Assembly (NCBI GenBank): GCA_003415625.1
Contig: PYIU01000011.1
Location: 819,001 to 883,000 of the forward strand
DNA length: 64,000 nt
Source: Aquanectria penicillioides
Lineage: Eukaryota; Ascomycota; Sordariomycetes; Hypocreales; Nectriaceae
Direction of reading: 5' to 3'
A program made the translations under genes and the position numbers. The notes beneath the pieces are model-generated. The model did not search any database. It was not told the origin of the DNA and saw only the letters and a list, made by a program, of their open reading frames with translations. Each line of letters opens with the position of its first letter. Position 1 is the stretch's first letter. Shown in pieces: positions 1-11,731 of the stretch.

Positions 1-1012
1 CCCAGACCATAGCAGTCCCCCCAGAGCGTCGAAACGGAGCAAACTAGACGGACCTCGATTCCTCGCGTGTCCTTTCTGGAAAATGGACCCTACGGAATAC
101 CGTGAGTGTTACACCAAGAAGCTCTCGTCGATGAGCCGTCTTAAACAACACTTGGGCAGGTCACACATGGTTCGGCAACGTTGCCAGCGTTGCTTGGAGA
201 CGTTTCCAAGCGGGGAATTACTCCAGAGACATCAACGAGCAGTTGAACCGTGTCCAGTAAATAAGCCTGGGCCTCGAGACACATCAGACAAGCAGGCTAG
301 CGAGATTATGCGAAAGCCGCGGCGAGGTAAAACTCAGGAAGAGGAATGGTTCCGAGTGTGGCACATTCTTTTCCCCGATGCCGGTGCTCCCAGTTCACCC
401 TATCTAGATCTGAGCCTATCACATGAGCTAGCTGGATTTCATGAGTTTTGCAACGCTCAGGGACCAGCGATAATGCTCCAAGAAATTGAAGAAATCGGAT
501 ATCCACTCGATCTTGACTCGGATCGACTTGATCTTTTTCGAGAAGTCTTAAGCCGAGGATTGGATTCTCTATTCAAAAAATGGGCAATGAAAAGCTCGCC
601 CAATCTTGACGGTGTATTAAGCAAGGATAGCGCATTCTACAGTGGCGTTCGACCTCCAGACAGTGGTCTTGGCAGTCTCGGTCCTCCCGTTAACCCAGCA
701 CAGGTTGGTCCGTCAAGAGATGGGGATTCAGCCCTGAGCCGAGATTTTGACTCTCTGTTTGAAAAATTGCCCACGAAAAGCTCATCCAAGCATGACGGTG
801 TATCAAGCAAGGATAGCGCATTCTACAGTGACATTCGGCCTCCAGGCAGTGATCTTGGCAGTCTCAGCCGCCCCGTCGACCTCAGACAGACCAGTCCCTC
901 GAGAGATGGGGGTTCAGAGATTCCCAGCGATCTTGCAGATTTTGCATTTGAAGATCGGGTTGATACTGCGTTCGATGAATATTTGCAATTCATGGAGCAG
1001 GACGCACTTTAG
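1..1012 (+). CDS. C2H2-type zinc finger regulator, 5' partial
   Basis: The reading frame is open from base 2, so the gene begins outside the window; the Met at 83 is internal. The N-terminal part seen here has the fungal pattern A-C-P-F-x-K-x-D-P-x-x-Y-x-x-C, then an H-x4-H pair (QHLGRSH) and a C-x2-C...H finger (CQRCLETF...RHQR), typical of fungal C2H2-like putative DNA-binding proteins. The C-terminal half is polar and holds an imperfect tandem duplication: a unit starting at DSLF (base 563) recurs at base 749, exactly 186 bases (62 codons) later, both copies containing SKDSAFYS and RPP. The stop is at 1010-1012. A nuclear regulatory role is inferred from the fingers only; no target can be named. 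Confidence 0.75.
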   Translation, partial: PDHSSPPRASKRSKLDGPRFLACPFWKMDPTEYRECYTKKLSSMSRLKQHLGRSHMVRQRCQRCLETFPSGELLQRHQRAVEPCPVNKPGPRDTSDKQASEIMRKPRRGKTQEEEWFRVWHILFPDAGAPSSPYLDLSLSHELAGFHEFCNAQGPAIMLQEIEEIGYPLDLDSDRLDLFREVLSRGLDSLFKKWAMKSSPNLDGVLSKDSAFYSGVRPPDSGLGSLGPPVNPAQVGPSRDGDSALSRDFDSLFEKLPTKSSSKHDGVSSKDSAFYSDIRPPGSDLGSLSRPVDLRQTSPSRDGGSEIPSDLADFAFEDRVDTAFDEYLQFMEQDAL

Positions 1013-2187
1013 CCGTGCCTCACGGAGCGCCAGCATATTAAAGAGGACGCCAGCTAGGCGGCCAAAACAAACACTTCATTTTGAATCCTAATATCAGCTA
1101 GATTTTGTCTATCATTGCCGCCACAAATTTCTTCCGAGAAACCAGAGCCAATCCAATATTGAAGAAATTGATACTCAGTGTAGCCAGTATCTGCTCGCTA
1201 GACCATATTAGTTGAATAAACCCATAAACAAGAAGTTGGCATGCAGAGAGTCGGGCACCACAAAGAGTGGTAAAAAAGAAACCATTATTTCACATAACCA
1301 AATAAACCTCGTTAAGATCATTATATCGTTATCCTAACCTGAGGTATTGCAAGAAAGAGCATTACCGTATCTACAGTGCAGTGCAAATGAGTTCTCTGGA
1401 TACTGAAATGCAGGAAATGCTATTAAAAACTGGGATGATAAATAGTAGAGGAATCTTCCAATTAGGCGCCCTGCAATCGGTGCCGACATGGTGTTCGAGT
1501 ATCCTATAGTCTTCCATAGAGACACATAGCTGTTCAGTTTCCATGCATTCTAACAGATATTTGCGGCCTCTGTACGCCATTCGCGTTCAAAATTTAGACA
1601 TTTCATCTATGACAAAGCACTTTGGCCCATTTAACTCACAACCCATTGTCCTCGGAGAACCCTAGGACTGACGTGTTGATTCCATACTGCGCCTCCACCT
1701 CAGCTGACTGCTTGTGGAGTCAACTCGGGAAACCCCGAAGCTAATAACACCACATCGCATTGCTGCGTGGTCACCACTGGAACATTGTCAGCACTTTATT
1801 GCAGGGCCTTTTGTGGTAAAACATATGTTGGCTCGGCTTGGCTTTCGTTGTAAGGCTAATTGGGCTGATCAACTAACAGGGCTGACCCGTAAAGGACAAG
1901 CAATCCTTGTGTTGATAATGCCCGAGAGTTCTCGAGAGTGGGATTTTTGCGGGTGTGTTCTGTACATACCCGGCTACACACAACACAGCCTCCGTCAGCT
2001 ATTCAATTAGATCCTCAGCCTGCTTTGAGTAACCATGTACGTCTGCCAAGAAGTAGATCCACGTGCCTGGAGCGAAGAGGCGCGCCCTTGAACTTGATAT
2101 ACAAATACTTAGTTTCTTGTCGTCTGACGTTAACTGTGGATCTTTCAATTCGTCCCCAGTCCGCCTATAGAAGGAAACCCAATCGAC
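1013..2187. other. intergenic spacer
   Basis: About 1.2 kb between the C2H2 gene and the Zn2Cys6 gene. Only short open frames without recognisable motifs are present. It should hold the terminator of the first gene and the promoter of the second; I see no clear site. Confidence 0.5.
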
Positions 2188-3724
2188 ATGCCAGGAGTTC
2201 CAAAATCCCGAGGATGCGATGCCTGTCGAAGGCAAAAAAAGAAGGCGGGCAATTCGTCCAAGAATAGTGAATTGGAAGATCTGACTTTCTGTGCAGTGCG
2301 ACCAAGCAAAGCCAATATGTGGAAGATGTAAACGCCTTCTACTTCGATGCACTGGAAATGGCGACAAGCGCTATATCTTCAAGGAGCATAACTTTCGGAA
2401 CTCAGAGCAACTAGTCATTGTTGCACCTGCACCGCAAGCGAGCCCAACCAATGAGACGACGAGGGTAGCATCCTCCTTTGTGTACATCCTCGAGATTGAT
2501 GATACCAGATACGATATCCGCTGGATCGCTGGACAGTTCTTCACAGATCTTCCGCGACGCATGGGCTCAAGCAAAGGGCTAGACGTTTCCGTATCTGCTC
2601 TAGTCGATTCGATCAATGCTCTCAAAAACAAGAATGCCAAAGTCAGGGCTCTAAGTCAGTATGGGGTTGCGCTCCAAGCCTTGAGGATGATGTTGCAGGA
2701 TCCAAATCTATCGATTGGCACCAAGATTTATACCTTATTCAACGTCTCCATCTGCCAGGTACGAGAATTCCAAAATATATTATGGTTTCTACAGAGAGAC
2801 TAATTCGCTGGTCGATTTCAGAGCTTCCTTGACCCAGCACAAAATGAAATCGCTCCTCATCGCGAGATGCTGGCATACTTGATGCAGCAGGCTGTTTCTC
2901 AGGGCAGGCTACATGAGATTGACTCGGAGTACATTTATCAACTCTGTCAAGTACTGGTAAGAAGCATCTTGCTCATTATTAGCAGTTCTAACCGCTCATA
3001 TCTGTGATAATAGGTATTAGAAAGTATCCTCAACCGCAAAGTACAGCTTGGCGAGTGGTTCTGGGAAGTGTTGAACACCCGAAGCAAAGCACGGCCTTAC
3101 CTCTACCAACTAGGGAAAACGTTTCTCAGCCTTGATATTGAAACTTATGCAGAGCTTTCTACCTACCTGCGCAAGCCAGAGGCCTATCTATGCCAGCTGA
3201 AGTGCACATATGACCTTGTCCGGCTTGAGCTTCCGATCCTTCGTCATATATCCAACCAAGTCGCAATGGAGGCCGTTGCAACGCCTTCTGGGCCAAACAT
3301 GGCGCTCCGAGTTTCGTACCAGACCGGGTACGGGCTCATTCTTTCCCTCGGGTCAATACTAAACCGAAGCCTGCGAGCATTCGACACGGATCCAAAGCTC
3401 ACCGAAGAGTCAAATTATTACTATGATGAAGCTATCCGAGTGGCGAGCCAATGTGTCGACATGAGACCGTTTGGGGCTGCCTTTGTGCCCCGATTTCTCA
3501 AGATTGTCTGGGCATCAACGCATCATGCACACCGGCACAAGGAGCTGGAGGCATTGCTCGTGGAATATGGAAAAGACATCGATGGAGCAGAATTCTTGAA
3601 GGAAGCACAACTCATCAGGATGCGATTCGACACGCTGGCTGATATCACTCCGAATCCAGATGAGTTGATGAACGACATACTCTTACATGATCTAAATGCG
3701 AACGGGGTTTGGGATACATTATAA
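2188..3724 (+). CDS. Zn2Cys6 transcription factor, four exons
   Basis: Exons 2188-2244, 2297-2758, 2822-2956 and 3014-3724 join in frame to 454 residues. The N-terminus carries a full binuclear cluster, C-x2-C-x6-C-x6-C-x2-C-x6-C (GCDACRRQKKK joined to CDQAKPICGRC), split by the first intron exactly before the third Cys. That intron starts with GC rather than GT but has a good CTGAC branch point and a GTGCAG acceptor. Introns 2 and 3 are ordinary GT-AG. The remainder, about 400 residues, is mostly helical and fits the C-terminal regions of small fungal Zn2Cys6 proteins of unknown target. Met 2188 is chosen because it directly precedes the cluster. Likely a nuclear DNA-binding regulator; the regulated genes are unknown. 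Confidence 0.82.
2245..2296 (+). other. non-canonical GC-AG intron
   Basis: This 52-base segment must be removed to join the two halves of the Zn2Cys6 motif in frame. It starts GCGGGC and ends in CAG, with CTGAC about 16 bases from the acceptor. No GT donor in the right phase lies nearby. A donor base change or a sequencing error (GT read as GC) are the alternatives. Confidence 0.6.
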
Positions 3725-3962
3725 TGAGGGCAGGATGTTTTCTGCCGCTGGAAAAAATATTGCTTGAGGCAGTATCCTTATGGGCCGTACATGGTCTGCT
3801 TCTCATTCTGTCCTGGATCTAGGATTTACAAGGGCCATACACATAGAAATGAAAAGGGTATCAATTGATTTTCTATACTATCGTGAAAAATTTATGTCTG
3901 AAGCACACTTCGCGTTTGTGAATGACGCTTGAGTCAATGCCCGCTTGTCACCGTCCTGATTA

Positions 3963-6123
3963 CTACTGTCGCCCCGATTCTCCCCCGTGCCCATTATTCC
4001 CCACCTCCGGTATCAAACCCGAGTCCTCTTCTCGAGGAAACTCCACCTCCATTTTCTTCATGTGTTTCGGCAGAGGATCTTGACCATCTGTGTCCTCGGG
4101 TGGAATTGGCACAGGGAGGTAGAGGTGATGCGCCACTCGCAGGAATGTCGAGAATTGGTTGGTATACGACGCTCCGGTCATCAACACAACCATTGTACCC
4201 AAGATGGCACTGACGAGTGTAAAGAAGGTTGCAATCGCGTTGGTAATCCAAAGAGTAGTTTGTGAATAGGCGTATACGCTTTGAGAGCTCCATATCTGGA
4301 TCATGACTTGGGACGGCGCGTAAGGAGAGGAGTAATTCGGCCTGGCATATGGTGGTCAGTACCATGCTCGTCCCTCTATGCTTCTGCACACTTACTGTAA
4401 GGCTGCCTGATTCATCAGACTGACTGTTGCATTTTGGAACATCTCCTCAATCAATTCAGACGTCGACCGTGTTGTCGTATCATTTTGGTTGATGCTGGCT
4501 CCATTCCAGGCAACGTTGCCCAGGTTCGCGTTTTGAGTAGATACTGCGCTGGAAATATTCACCATCTCCTTGGCTTGGATCAAAGGCGTGAGACCCACAG
4601 ATGTTCGCATATTCAGCATGACTGACGTTTCTGTCCCGACGCTCACGTCGTACATGGTGACGTTGCCCACAATCATGGTGGTGAACGCGTCCATGACTGA
4701 TTGATACGCAAAGTTTTCCACTGCCGACTGGTTGAGTTTGATTCGGGTCGTAGCTGGATCGTAAAGCAGTTTGGACGATGCACTGAATGAGCTGTACCCG
4801 GACAGATAGTTGACGCTATTCAGGGGTTCCGAGGTCTTGACCTTTACTTCCTGGATTCCGTTTGGATAGCTGAAATCGGTGCTGTATGTAACGTTTTGCA
4901 ACTCAATCTGCCATAAATGCGTATATACCTTCATGTAGTCGACAATTCCCTGTATGGTTATGTTATGATGCGGGTCGGGAGGCGAATCCTGTCCCTGAAC
5001 CATAATGTAGAGTGCGAGGGGATTGCCGCCAGCAATTGTCAAGCGAGGGACGTACGTGCTATTTCCTTCGAGGGTAAATGGAAGACTGCTGTTCACCCCT
5101 GTGCCAGTAGAGACCCATGAGAGATATGACATCCACGTATAGGCTCCGGATTGCCAGGCCTCTGCAAATTGATTGAAGACGCGGTTTCGCAGTGTCGCGT
5201 TGTTGCTGTTTGTTATTTCGGTACATTTCACGGCTGGTCCGTGAAAGTCGATGCTCCAAGACGAATTCGTGTACGGGGCGGAAATTGGCATAATGTCGTT
5301 TGACATGAGGGAGCCTTGGACGGCCTTTTGCACGGCATACTGGGGTCTTGAGTAGGTGATTTGGGTCGACTGCCATTCCTCTCTGGACTGAGCTCGATAC
5401 AGATCGGAAAAGGACCAACTGATTGCAGCAAAGTTCATGCTGGTAAAGTCGACATGTGGCACATGTGATAAGTCTGTGGAGTTGACCCAAGCCGACGTAA
5501 TTGTGAGAGATGATGGTGTGATGAGCGGTACGATTTGAAGCAGCCTGGAAGGGTCGTTAGTTGAGCACAGAGCGTCGAGTGTCAGAGAGATGCGTACAAT
5601 CGCATACATACCAGTACACAAGCAGGATCACTGTAGGAAAAGGCATTTGTGCCCAGACGCGGACATTCAGTGCGCTTACCCACGACTCTCTAGATGAAAA
5701 CAAGTCATCGATGATCCCAACCTCTCTGGGGTGGGTTTGGATGGACCTCCAGCTAAGTTGGTCATGCGCAGCTGCGACAGCAATGGTCAAGAAGGCCTTG
5801 GAGAAGAATGCCAGTGTGTTCCCGGCGGCAATGTTGACTTTTTGCTGCGAAACACCATGCCAGACTTCCCATGATGAATTTGGAGGTGGTTTTCCTTCCA
5901 AGCTCTTGTAGAAAAGGTGTTGGCCCACGGCACAGAGGACACCGGCTCCCAGGCTCAAGAACATGAACGAAATTTTTCCTCCAAGGACTCCGATGAGCCT
6001 TGTTCGTCGGCTCCTCTTCTTCATTGGTGGCTGTGGTGGTTGGACCTTTGGTACCGTCGTTGAGCCCGTCGTCGACGTAATCTTGGTGCCATCGTCTATC
6101 GAATTCTCGGAGCTGGCCGCCAT
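3963..6123 (-). CDS. fungal-specific polytopic membrane protein with large glycosylated loop
   Basis: Exons 6123-5612, 5544-4396 and 4341-3963 join to 679 residues with two standard introns (67 and 54 bp). Layout: a charged Ser/Thr-rich cytosolic start ending in a KKRSRR basic patch, a hydrophobic segment (about residues 50-72), a second (about 100-118), a third after the exon 1/2 junction (VILLVYWLLQIVPLI), then a region of nearly 400 residues with about ten N-x-S/T sites, and a final hydrophobic segment near the C-terminus (ATFFTLVSAILGTMVVLM). This is the architecture of an Ascomycete family often labelled formylmethionine deformylase-like in databases. No deformylase motif is visible here, so I would not use that name. 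Probably a plasma-membrane or secretory-pathway protein of unknown function. Confidence 0.78.
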
Positions 6124-7633
6124 CCTGAGACACCAGAGCGATTATACTAGAATCGCGTCGTGTCGTATTAGTGTCTATCCGGATTGAGATCTTTTCTCGT
6201 GAGCGAGTTGTGGTTGCGATCAGTTCGAGTTACAACAGTCCCAACACAGGGATGTTGTGGTTGACACGCAAATAGGGCCCACACTCAACGAGCTTTGAAT
6301 TTACGCATAAATCGTTCAGACGACGAATACAAAGGACAATCACACGACACATACACGGTACTGGGAAGCGATACATTAAATATCGGTGGTTACGACTACA
6401 AAGTACCGAATGCAGGTGCTGTCACAGGAGCAAATTGCTAGGGCAGCATCAGCACTAGCAAGCTGTTTTTACCAGGGCAATTTCACGATTTAGCACAGCC
6501 CTCAGAGGCCCTCGTCTGTTTGAGTTGCAAGGGGTTCAGTTCTGCAGATTTCGTGGTCAACCAGCTCCACATGTCGAATCGGAATACGCGGATGAAGCCG
6601 TCGTACTCGACCCAGTCGTGGCCATTTTACCATCAGTGGGTCAGTCACCACTCGAATTGTGAGGCGGCGGCTCGTCAACAGCTTCACAATAATTTGACCG
6701 CTCGCTGGACGAAGCTCTGAAGGATCAAGCCCTAGCGCAAGACTCGCGTCTAATTGGTTGACGACCATTTGCATTCCTGGATATCCCCTTGTGCTAAACT
6801 GAAAGGATAAAAGCTGGTGCTGAAACCGAGATCCTGTCAGCACAACATGATGGCAAATGAAGGGGCTACGGCTATGACAACACCAGCCGGCAAAGATCTC
6901 CGGCCTAGTCTCGATCGTATATCTGGTCCAAAGAAGTAAGCGCTGACGGCCCACCTGGCCGGCATTGGATGCATGCGTGCCGGCTCCGAAACGCGACGGG
7001 TAACAAGCCGCCAGACCACGTACGATTGAGATGAAGCAATCAACGCGACTGGAGGAAATACGGTTTGGTGCATCAGGCACGGAAAATGGGGGATGCATTT
7101 GAGAAAAACAAGGGATGATGGCGTTGTTCCCCACTTCCAGAGTACCGGTATAGGGTAGGTACTTTGCCAAGGAGCTCCCTGGTCTGAACCTGTAGGATTG
7201 TGTTAAGAGCTTCTGGATTAGATGGAGGCCGGGTAAGCCAGGGTGTAGGGATTATATCGTCATATATCAACGCTATGCCCCGATGTGACTGTCTTCTCTC
7301 CTCCTTTCTTACTGATTTCCAATGTATGGTGTCGCCGATTCGGAAATCTAGAGCGAGCACTTACCAATCAAACACCGAGATAGTCAGCTACAACTCTTCA
7401 AACCTTCCTCACACAATCGACCCATGATAGATTTAAATGCAGACTCAAGATAGGAATAAACCCTTTGAGACGATATAGAACGCGTATACTCCCAATGTAG
7501 AAGGTCGTCGTGAATTGGAAGGCGTCAAATGTGACCCACCTTTTTCGGATGCTTAGTTAAAGCGGCCCGTCTCTTAGGCGACAGCTGACGCTACGAATAC
7601 ACGGCCCCGCTATCGCGAGCCAAGCGACCTTGC
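6124..7633. other. divergent spacer, no supported gene
   Basis: 1.5 kb between two divergently transcribed genes. Minus-strand frames of 222 codons (7170-6502) and 95 codons (7360-7073) exist, but they show no family motif, no consistent splice structure and unusual composition. They may be chance or remnants of a very old gene. The spacer should hold both promoters. Confidence 0.4.
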
Positions 7634-9403
7634 ATGATTCACTCATTGAGATTGAGCCTCGCAACCATGGACGACGCAACCATGGACGAGAAGGGACTCT
7701 TCAGCACTGAGGCCGGCCGGGCTTGCCCCAGACGATCTCGCGGACGATGGCAGCAGGCGGTCATCGTGATTGCCTTGTTGTTGGCGGTTCATTCGTTACT
7801 GGGGAGCCTCAAGCGTTGGGCCAATCCCGACTCAAGGGATGAGGACCAAGTACGCACATATCCCGGCGAGACGCTGGAATGGAAGCCATGCGGAACCATT
7901 ATCAACCACGAGCTCGAGTGCAGCGAAATCAACGTGCCCATGGATCAGTTTGATCCTGTCAACTCTGGCGACAAGACTTTCCTGGTTCCCCTCATTCGGC
8001 TTCGGGGCAAGAATGCCACCCAGAACTTGATTGTCAACCCCGGCGGCCCTGGGGGCAGCGGCATCAACTTGATTTACCGCAGAGCTGAGCTCTTGAACCG
8101 CATTGTCGGAGAAAACTTCCATGTCTTGTCCTTTGACCCTCGCGGTGTCAATTCGTCAACCCCCCGCGCATCTTGCTACCCGGACCCGGCAACGCGCGTC
8201 AAGCACATGACCGAGTTGGAAGGAGATTCGAACCAGGATAGCCCAAGACGCTATACCTGGACCCAGAACTACGTCAAGGCATGCCAGGAAAACATGGGAG
8301 AGCATGGAAAGTACATCAACACCCCGCAGACTGCAGCCGATATGAACAGCATCCTGGACGCCGTTGGTCAACGGGACATGGTGTACTGGGGCTTCAGCTA
8401 CGGGACCCTCCTGGGCCAAACCTATGCGTCTCTTTTCCCTGAGCGTTCCGCTCGGGTCATCATCGACGGTGTTGTCGACCAGATTGAGTGGTACGAGTCG
8501 CTCACTCTGGACGCAGACTTTACGGATACCGAAAATGTCCTCGACGGCTTCTTTGACGAGTGCATCAAGTCAGCAAAGAACTGTTCCCTGTCAGAGTTTG
8601 GAAGCTCCAAGGAGGAGCTGCAGACCAAGGTAATCGACCTGTTGCGTGGCCTGGAGGACGAGCCCATCTCCGTCTTCATCAACTCGACCACGTACGGCAT
8701 GCTCGACTACAACACCATGTGGTTCGAAGCTACATTTGGACATTTGTACAAGCCAGGCACTTGGTATGAGTTTGCCAATAGACTTTCGGAGCTTCTTAGT
8801 GGCAACTTTACAAATGTCTTTATGGATTACGGCTTGAACGACGTTTCTACCGTCAAGGATGACGCTGTTGAGGTTGTGCACCTAAACGACGGAGCATCTG
8901 GATCAAAGCACTGGCCCAAGACGAGAAAGGAACTCCTTGACGTGCTTTTACCTTACTACAACACTTCCTCGTTTGCCTTTTCCGAGGGTCAGGTCTACTA
9001 CGCCAAGCAGCACTGGCCCATTCCTCAGACACACAACTTCAAGGCTCCTCGCCGGATGGAGACTGCGCACCCGCTGCTCGTGCTGTCCACCACTTACGAC
9101 CCCATCTGCCCGCTCGTTTCGGCCAAGAAGGCGCAGGAGACGTTTGTTGACTCTCGACTCGTCGAGGTCAAGGGCTACGGTCACTGTTCCGTGGCAGTGA
9201 CCTCTGCGTGCGTCGCTGGATACGTCCGAGACTTCCTCGAGACGGGTAAGCTGCCCGCTGAGAATGTGCAGTGCGAGGTGGACGAGCCATATTTTAAGGA
9301 GCCCGAGTCGGTGGCGTCTCTCATGGAGACGTTGGCTACTGCAAAGGAGGAGGAGCAACTTCGTGCTGCCCAAGTGTTGCTATCTCAGCAAGGACTTTGG
9401 TAA
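7634..9403 (+). CDS. TAP-like alpha/beta hydrolase (peptidase S33 family), membrane-anchored or secreted
   Basis: A single-exon 589-residue protein. After a basic N-terminus there is one hydrophobic stretch (about residues 42-57, VIVIALLLAVHSLL), likely a signal anchor. The alpha/beta-hydrolase core follows: oxyanion segment NPGGPGGSG near residue 137, FDPRGVN, nucleophile elbow G-F-S-Y-G-T with Ser near 254, a TAP-like C-terminal part with Asp in STTYDPICPL (near 488) and His in GYGHCSV (near 516). This is the layout of tripeptidyl aminopeptidase-like hydrolases that remove short peptides from N-termini. Several N-x-S/T sites suit passage through the secretory route. Met codons at 7667 and 7679 are alternative starts; all keep the hydrophobic segment. 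Substrate is not deducible. Confidence 0.85.
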   Translation: MIHSLRLSLATMDDATMDEKGLFSTEAGRACPRRSRGRWQQAVIVIALLLAVHSLLGSLKRWANPDSRDEDQVRTYPGETLEWKPCGTIINHELECSEINVPMDQFDPVNSGDKTFLVPLIRLRGKNATQNLIVNPGGPGGSGINLIYRRAELLNRIVGENFHVLSFDPRGVNSSTPRASCYPDPATRVKHMTELEGDSNQDSPRRYTWTQNYVKACQENMGEHGKYINTPQTAADMNSILDAVGQRDMVYWGFSYGTLLGQTYASLFPERSARVIIDGVVDQIEWYESLTLDADFTDTENVLDGFFDECIKSAKNCSLSEFGSSKEELQTKVIDLLRGLEDEPISVFINSTTYGMLDYNTMWFEATFGHLYKPGTWYEFANRLSELLSGNFTNVFMDYGLNDVSTVKDDAVEVVHLNDGASGSKHWPKTRKELLDVLLPYYNTSSFAFSEGQVYYAKQHWPIPQTHNFKAPRRMETAHPLLVLSTTYDPICPLVSAKKAQETFVDSRLVEVKGYGHCSVAVTSACVAGYVRDFLETGKLPAENVQCEVDEPYFKEPESVASLMETLATAKEEEQLRAAQVLLSQQGLW

Positions 9404-10596
9404 AATGTGTATCGCGTATTAGTGTATGAGAGTGAAGCATTGTAGATTGCCGCTATTTAAATATCATTCAACAGTATTTATCTGAGTTTGTGCTCGATTT
9501 AATACATAGCAAGCTCGGCGTAGCTGATTTTTGTCGTCCCTTTCGCGTTAGGTTGCCTTAAGGAGAGCCTGTGGAAGACTATATAATTCTGGGCATATCA
9601 ATTGTAGTCCATTTGTGGCTTGCACACTATGCATTGGGATTGGAGATTGTAGGAGGAGAAGTGTTTAATTCTTTGCCATGAGTGAATGACGGGCAGGTCG
9701 AAAACGATTTAGACAATGTCAAAACTGATCTCGCCTAGGTAGCGAGCAAGATTATGAATCCAAACGACAATGCGAACAGATAAGACATGCAAGAGTGGAA
9801 AGAGGTGCACTTAAGCCTCCGAAACTCTAAACAGTTCGGCTTCCTCGGCTGCACTAAAATGGATCCCCTGCACCCGCTGATCCTCCTGGATCATTGGTGT
9901 AATAATCGTACCAACGCAAATTCTAGCCAGAGACGAAGGCGAAGCCCGCAAAAGTCCTTTGCCGCCCCGAAATCAGTGCAGCAACAGCGCATCTGACGGC
10001 CCGAAGGGTGCTAAAATAGGAGGGGTTGTCGGTTCGGTAAGACAGGTGAGCTTAGTGGATCTACATCCCATCCGGCGCCAACGCATACAGCATGACAGAT
10101 TTCCGAATTCGAACCTGCTCCGAATCCTCAATGGTGTCGCCTGCTTCCTGGATCTATTGTTTGGTTTCACGGCTCAGAGGCATAACGAGCAAGCTTAGTC
10201 TGTGATGTGCCGATAACTGATCACCCCACCACCTCGTGCCCAATCACAGCGCCGTGCTTGATCTCGTGAATATGATCTGCCAGCATCCCCTGTATAAGTT
10301 AGTAGTGCGAGCTCAGGACTGGTTTCGGTTATTGACCTATCGTCCAAATCTCAGCTCGGGAGCTTGGACCGAAGGAGAAGGTCGCACTGCTAGGGATCGA
10401 GGACAATGAGGCAGGTCTTGTTGCCATTGATAGCTTCACGTGTTGTTGTGAGAGGTGGCCCGGTATGAGAGAAACATCTTCCTGGTGATATAGGTGAATA
10501 GTTTAGCTGTGCGATCTTATCATATAAGATCATCTCGGCCCCTCAGAGTTGTTTCTCACTATCCAAGCCAACCAAGTACCCCCATCTTTACCCATC
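9404..10596. other. intergenic spacer
   Basis: About 1.2 kb between the TAP-like hydrolase and the ribonuclease gene. Only short frames without motifs. The last 100 bases before 10597 are pyrimidine-rich (CCCCCATCTTTACCCATC), usual for fungal 5' leaders. Confidence 0.5.
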
Positions 10597-11113
10597 ATGG
10601 CCGGTCTCAAGGTGAGTGTATTATACCACCTCGTTCCATTGATAGATAGATAAAATGTATGACTAAATCTTTCCAGTTCTTCCTTCTTGCCGCTATTGCT
10701 GCTGCGGTATCTGCGGCACCTGTTGAGATCGAGGAGCGTGCCACCTGTGTCTATACCTGCGGCTCAACCTGCTACTGGCAGTCCGACATTGATGATGCTT
10801 TGAACAAGGGCTACTCTCTCTACGAGTCTGGTCAGACCCTGGGTAGGCCATCTAGTATTTGTGTGATTGCCATGTTTCTGATCAAGCCGCAGGTTCCGGC
10901 AGCTACCCTCACCAGTACAACGACCGTGAGGGCTTCAGTCTCCCCACCTCCGGTCCCTGGTACGAGTTCCCAATTTTGAACACTTTCAAGGTTTACACTG
11001 GTGGTTCTCCCGGTGCCGACCGAGTCATTTTTGACTCTGATGGCAACTTCGACTCTCTCATCACCCACAACGGTGCCAGCGGTAACAACTTTGTTGCTTG
11101 CACCCAGACCTAA
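10597..11113 (+). CDS. secreted guanyl-specific ribonuclease, RNase T1 family
   Basis: Exons 10597-10611, 10677-10842 and 10893-11113 give 133 residues. A signal peptide ([20 protein letters not shown]) is followed by a short propeptide (VEIEER) and a mature domain of about 105 residues, the usual RNase T1/F1 size. The diagnostic segments are present: [32 protein letters not shown] and [12 protein letters not shown]. They supply the equivalents of the four RNase T1 catalytic residues His40, Glu58, Arg77 and His92. The enzyme cleaves single-stranded RNA 3' of guanosine through a 2',3'-cyclic phosphate. It is expected outside the cell, in RNA scavenging or competition. The first exon codes for only five residues. 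Identification is firm. Confidence 0.95.
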
Positions 11114-11731
11114 GTGGCTGCTGTTGGGTTTGACATTTTCAAGATTGGTGAAAACGGTTGTTTGGCTAAAAGCCTCTATTCTAGCAAATAGTTCAATTCC
11201 TTACATACTATGATTATTCTCTTGCTGGTTTTCTACAGTTATCAATGCACATTGACGAATTTTGTGCTATGCAGTGGCGATGCCGTGAACTTCTCAGACA
11301 CAAATTACGTGAGCCTCAAAGGTTTATGGTAAATTATTTGTCATTTATTATTCTATTCCATTTTTATGCCTTCCTTCCGCCATTGGCATTTCAGTGAGTG
11401 GCATTAGGCACCAGCAAGGCCCGATACTCCCGCAAAGACCCAATCTACTTAACCCTGCCTCCATTTCTCATCCCTAAGCCAACCTGCAGCAGATAGCTGC
11501 TCATGCCCTCAGAAAACGAGACCAAAACCAACGTGAAAAATTGAATATTTCTAAAAAAAAAAAAAAAAACAGTAAGAAGGTCTTGAGAACCGAAGAAATA
11601 CTGTTGTTAAAATTCCAAGAACTCAAAGGAAATGCTGGGTTTTTAATAGGATGGAATAGCCGACTACCCAATTCCTAACCGTATCCCTGCCCTTGTTTCA
11701 AGAAAAAGAAAGCCCGTCAACACAGAGTTCT
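11114..11731. other. 3' spacer with A-tract
   Basis: Convergent spacer between the ribonuclease and the WSC protein. It contains a run of about 17 A at 11552-11569 and otherwise no coding signal. Confidence 0.5.

Noticed and set aside
6502..7360. Minus-strand frames of 222 and 95 codons
   Set aside because: No motif, no signal peptide, no coherent splice pattern; composition looks like chance or a very old relic.
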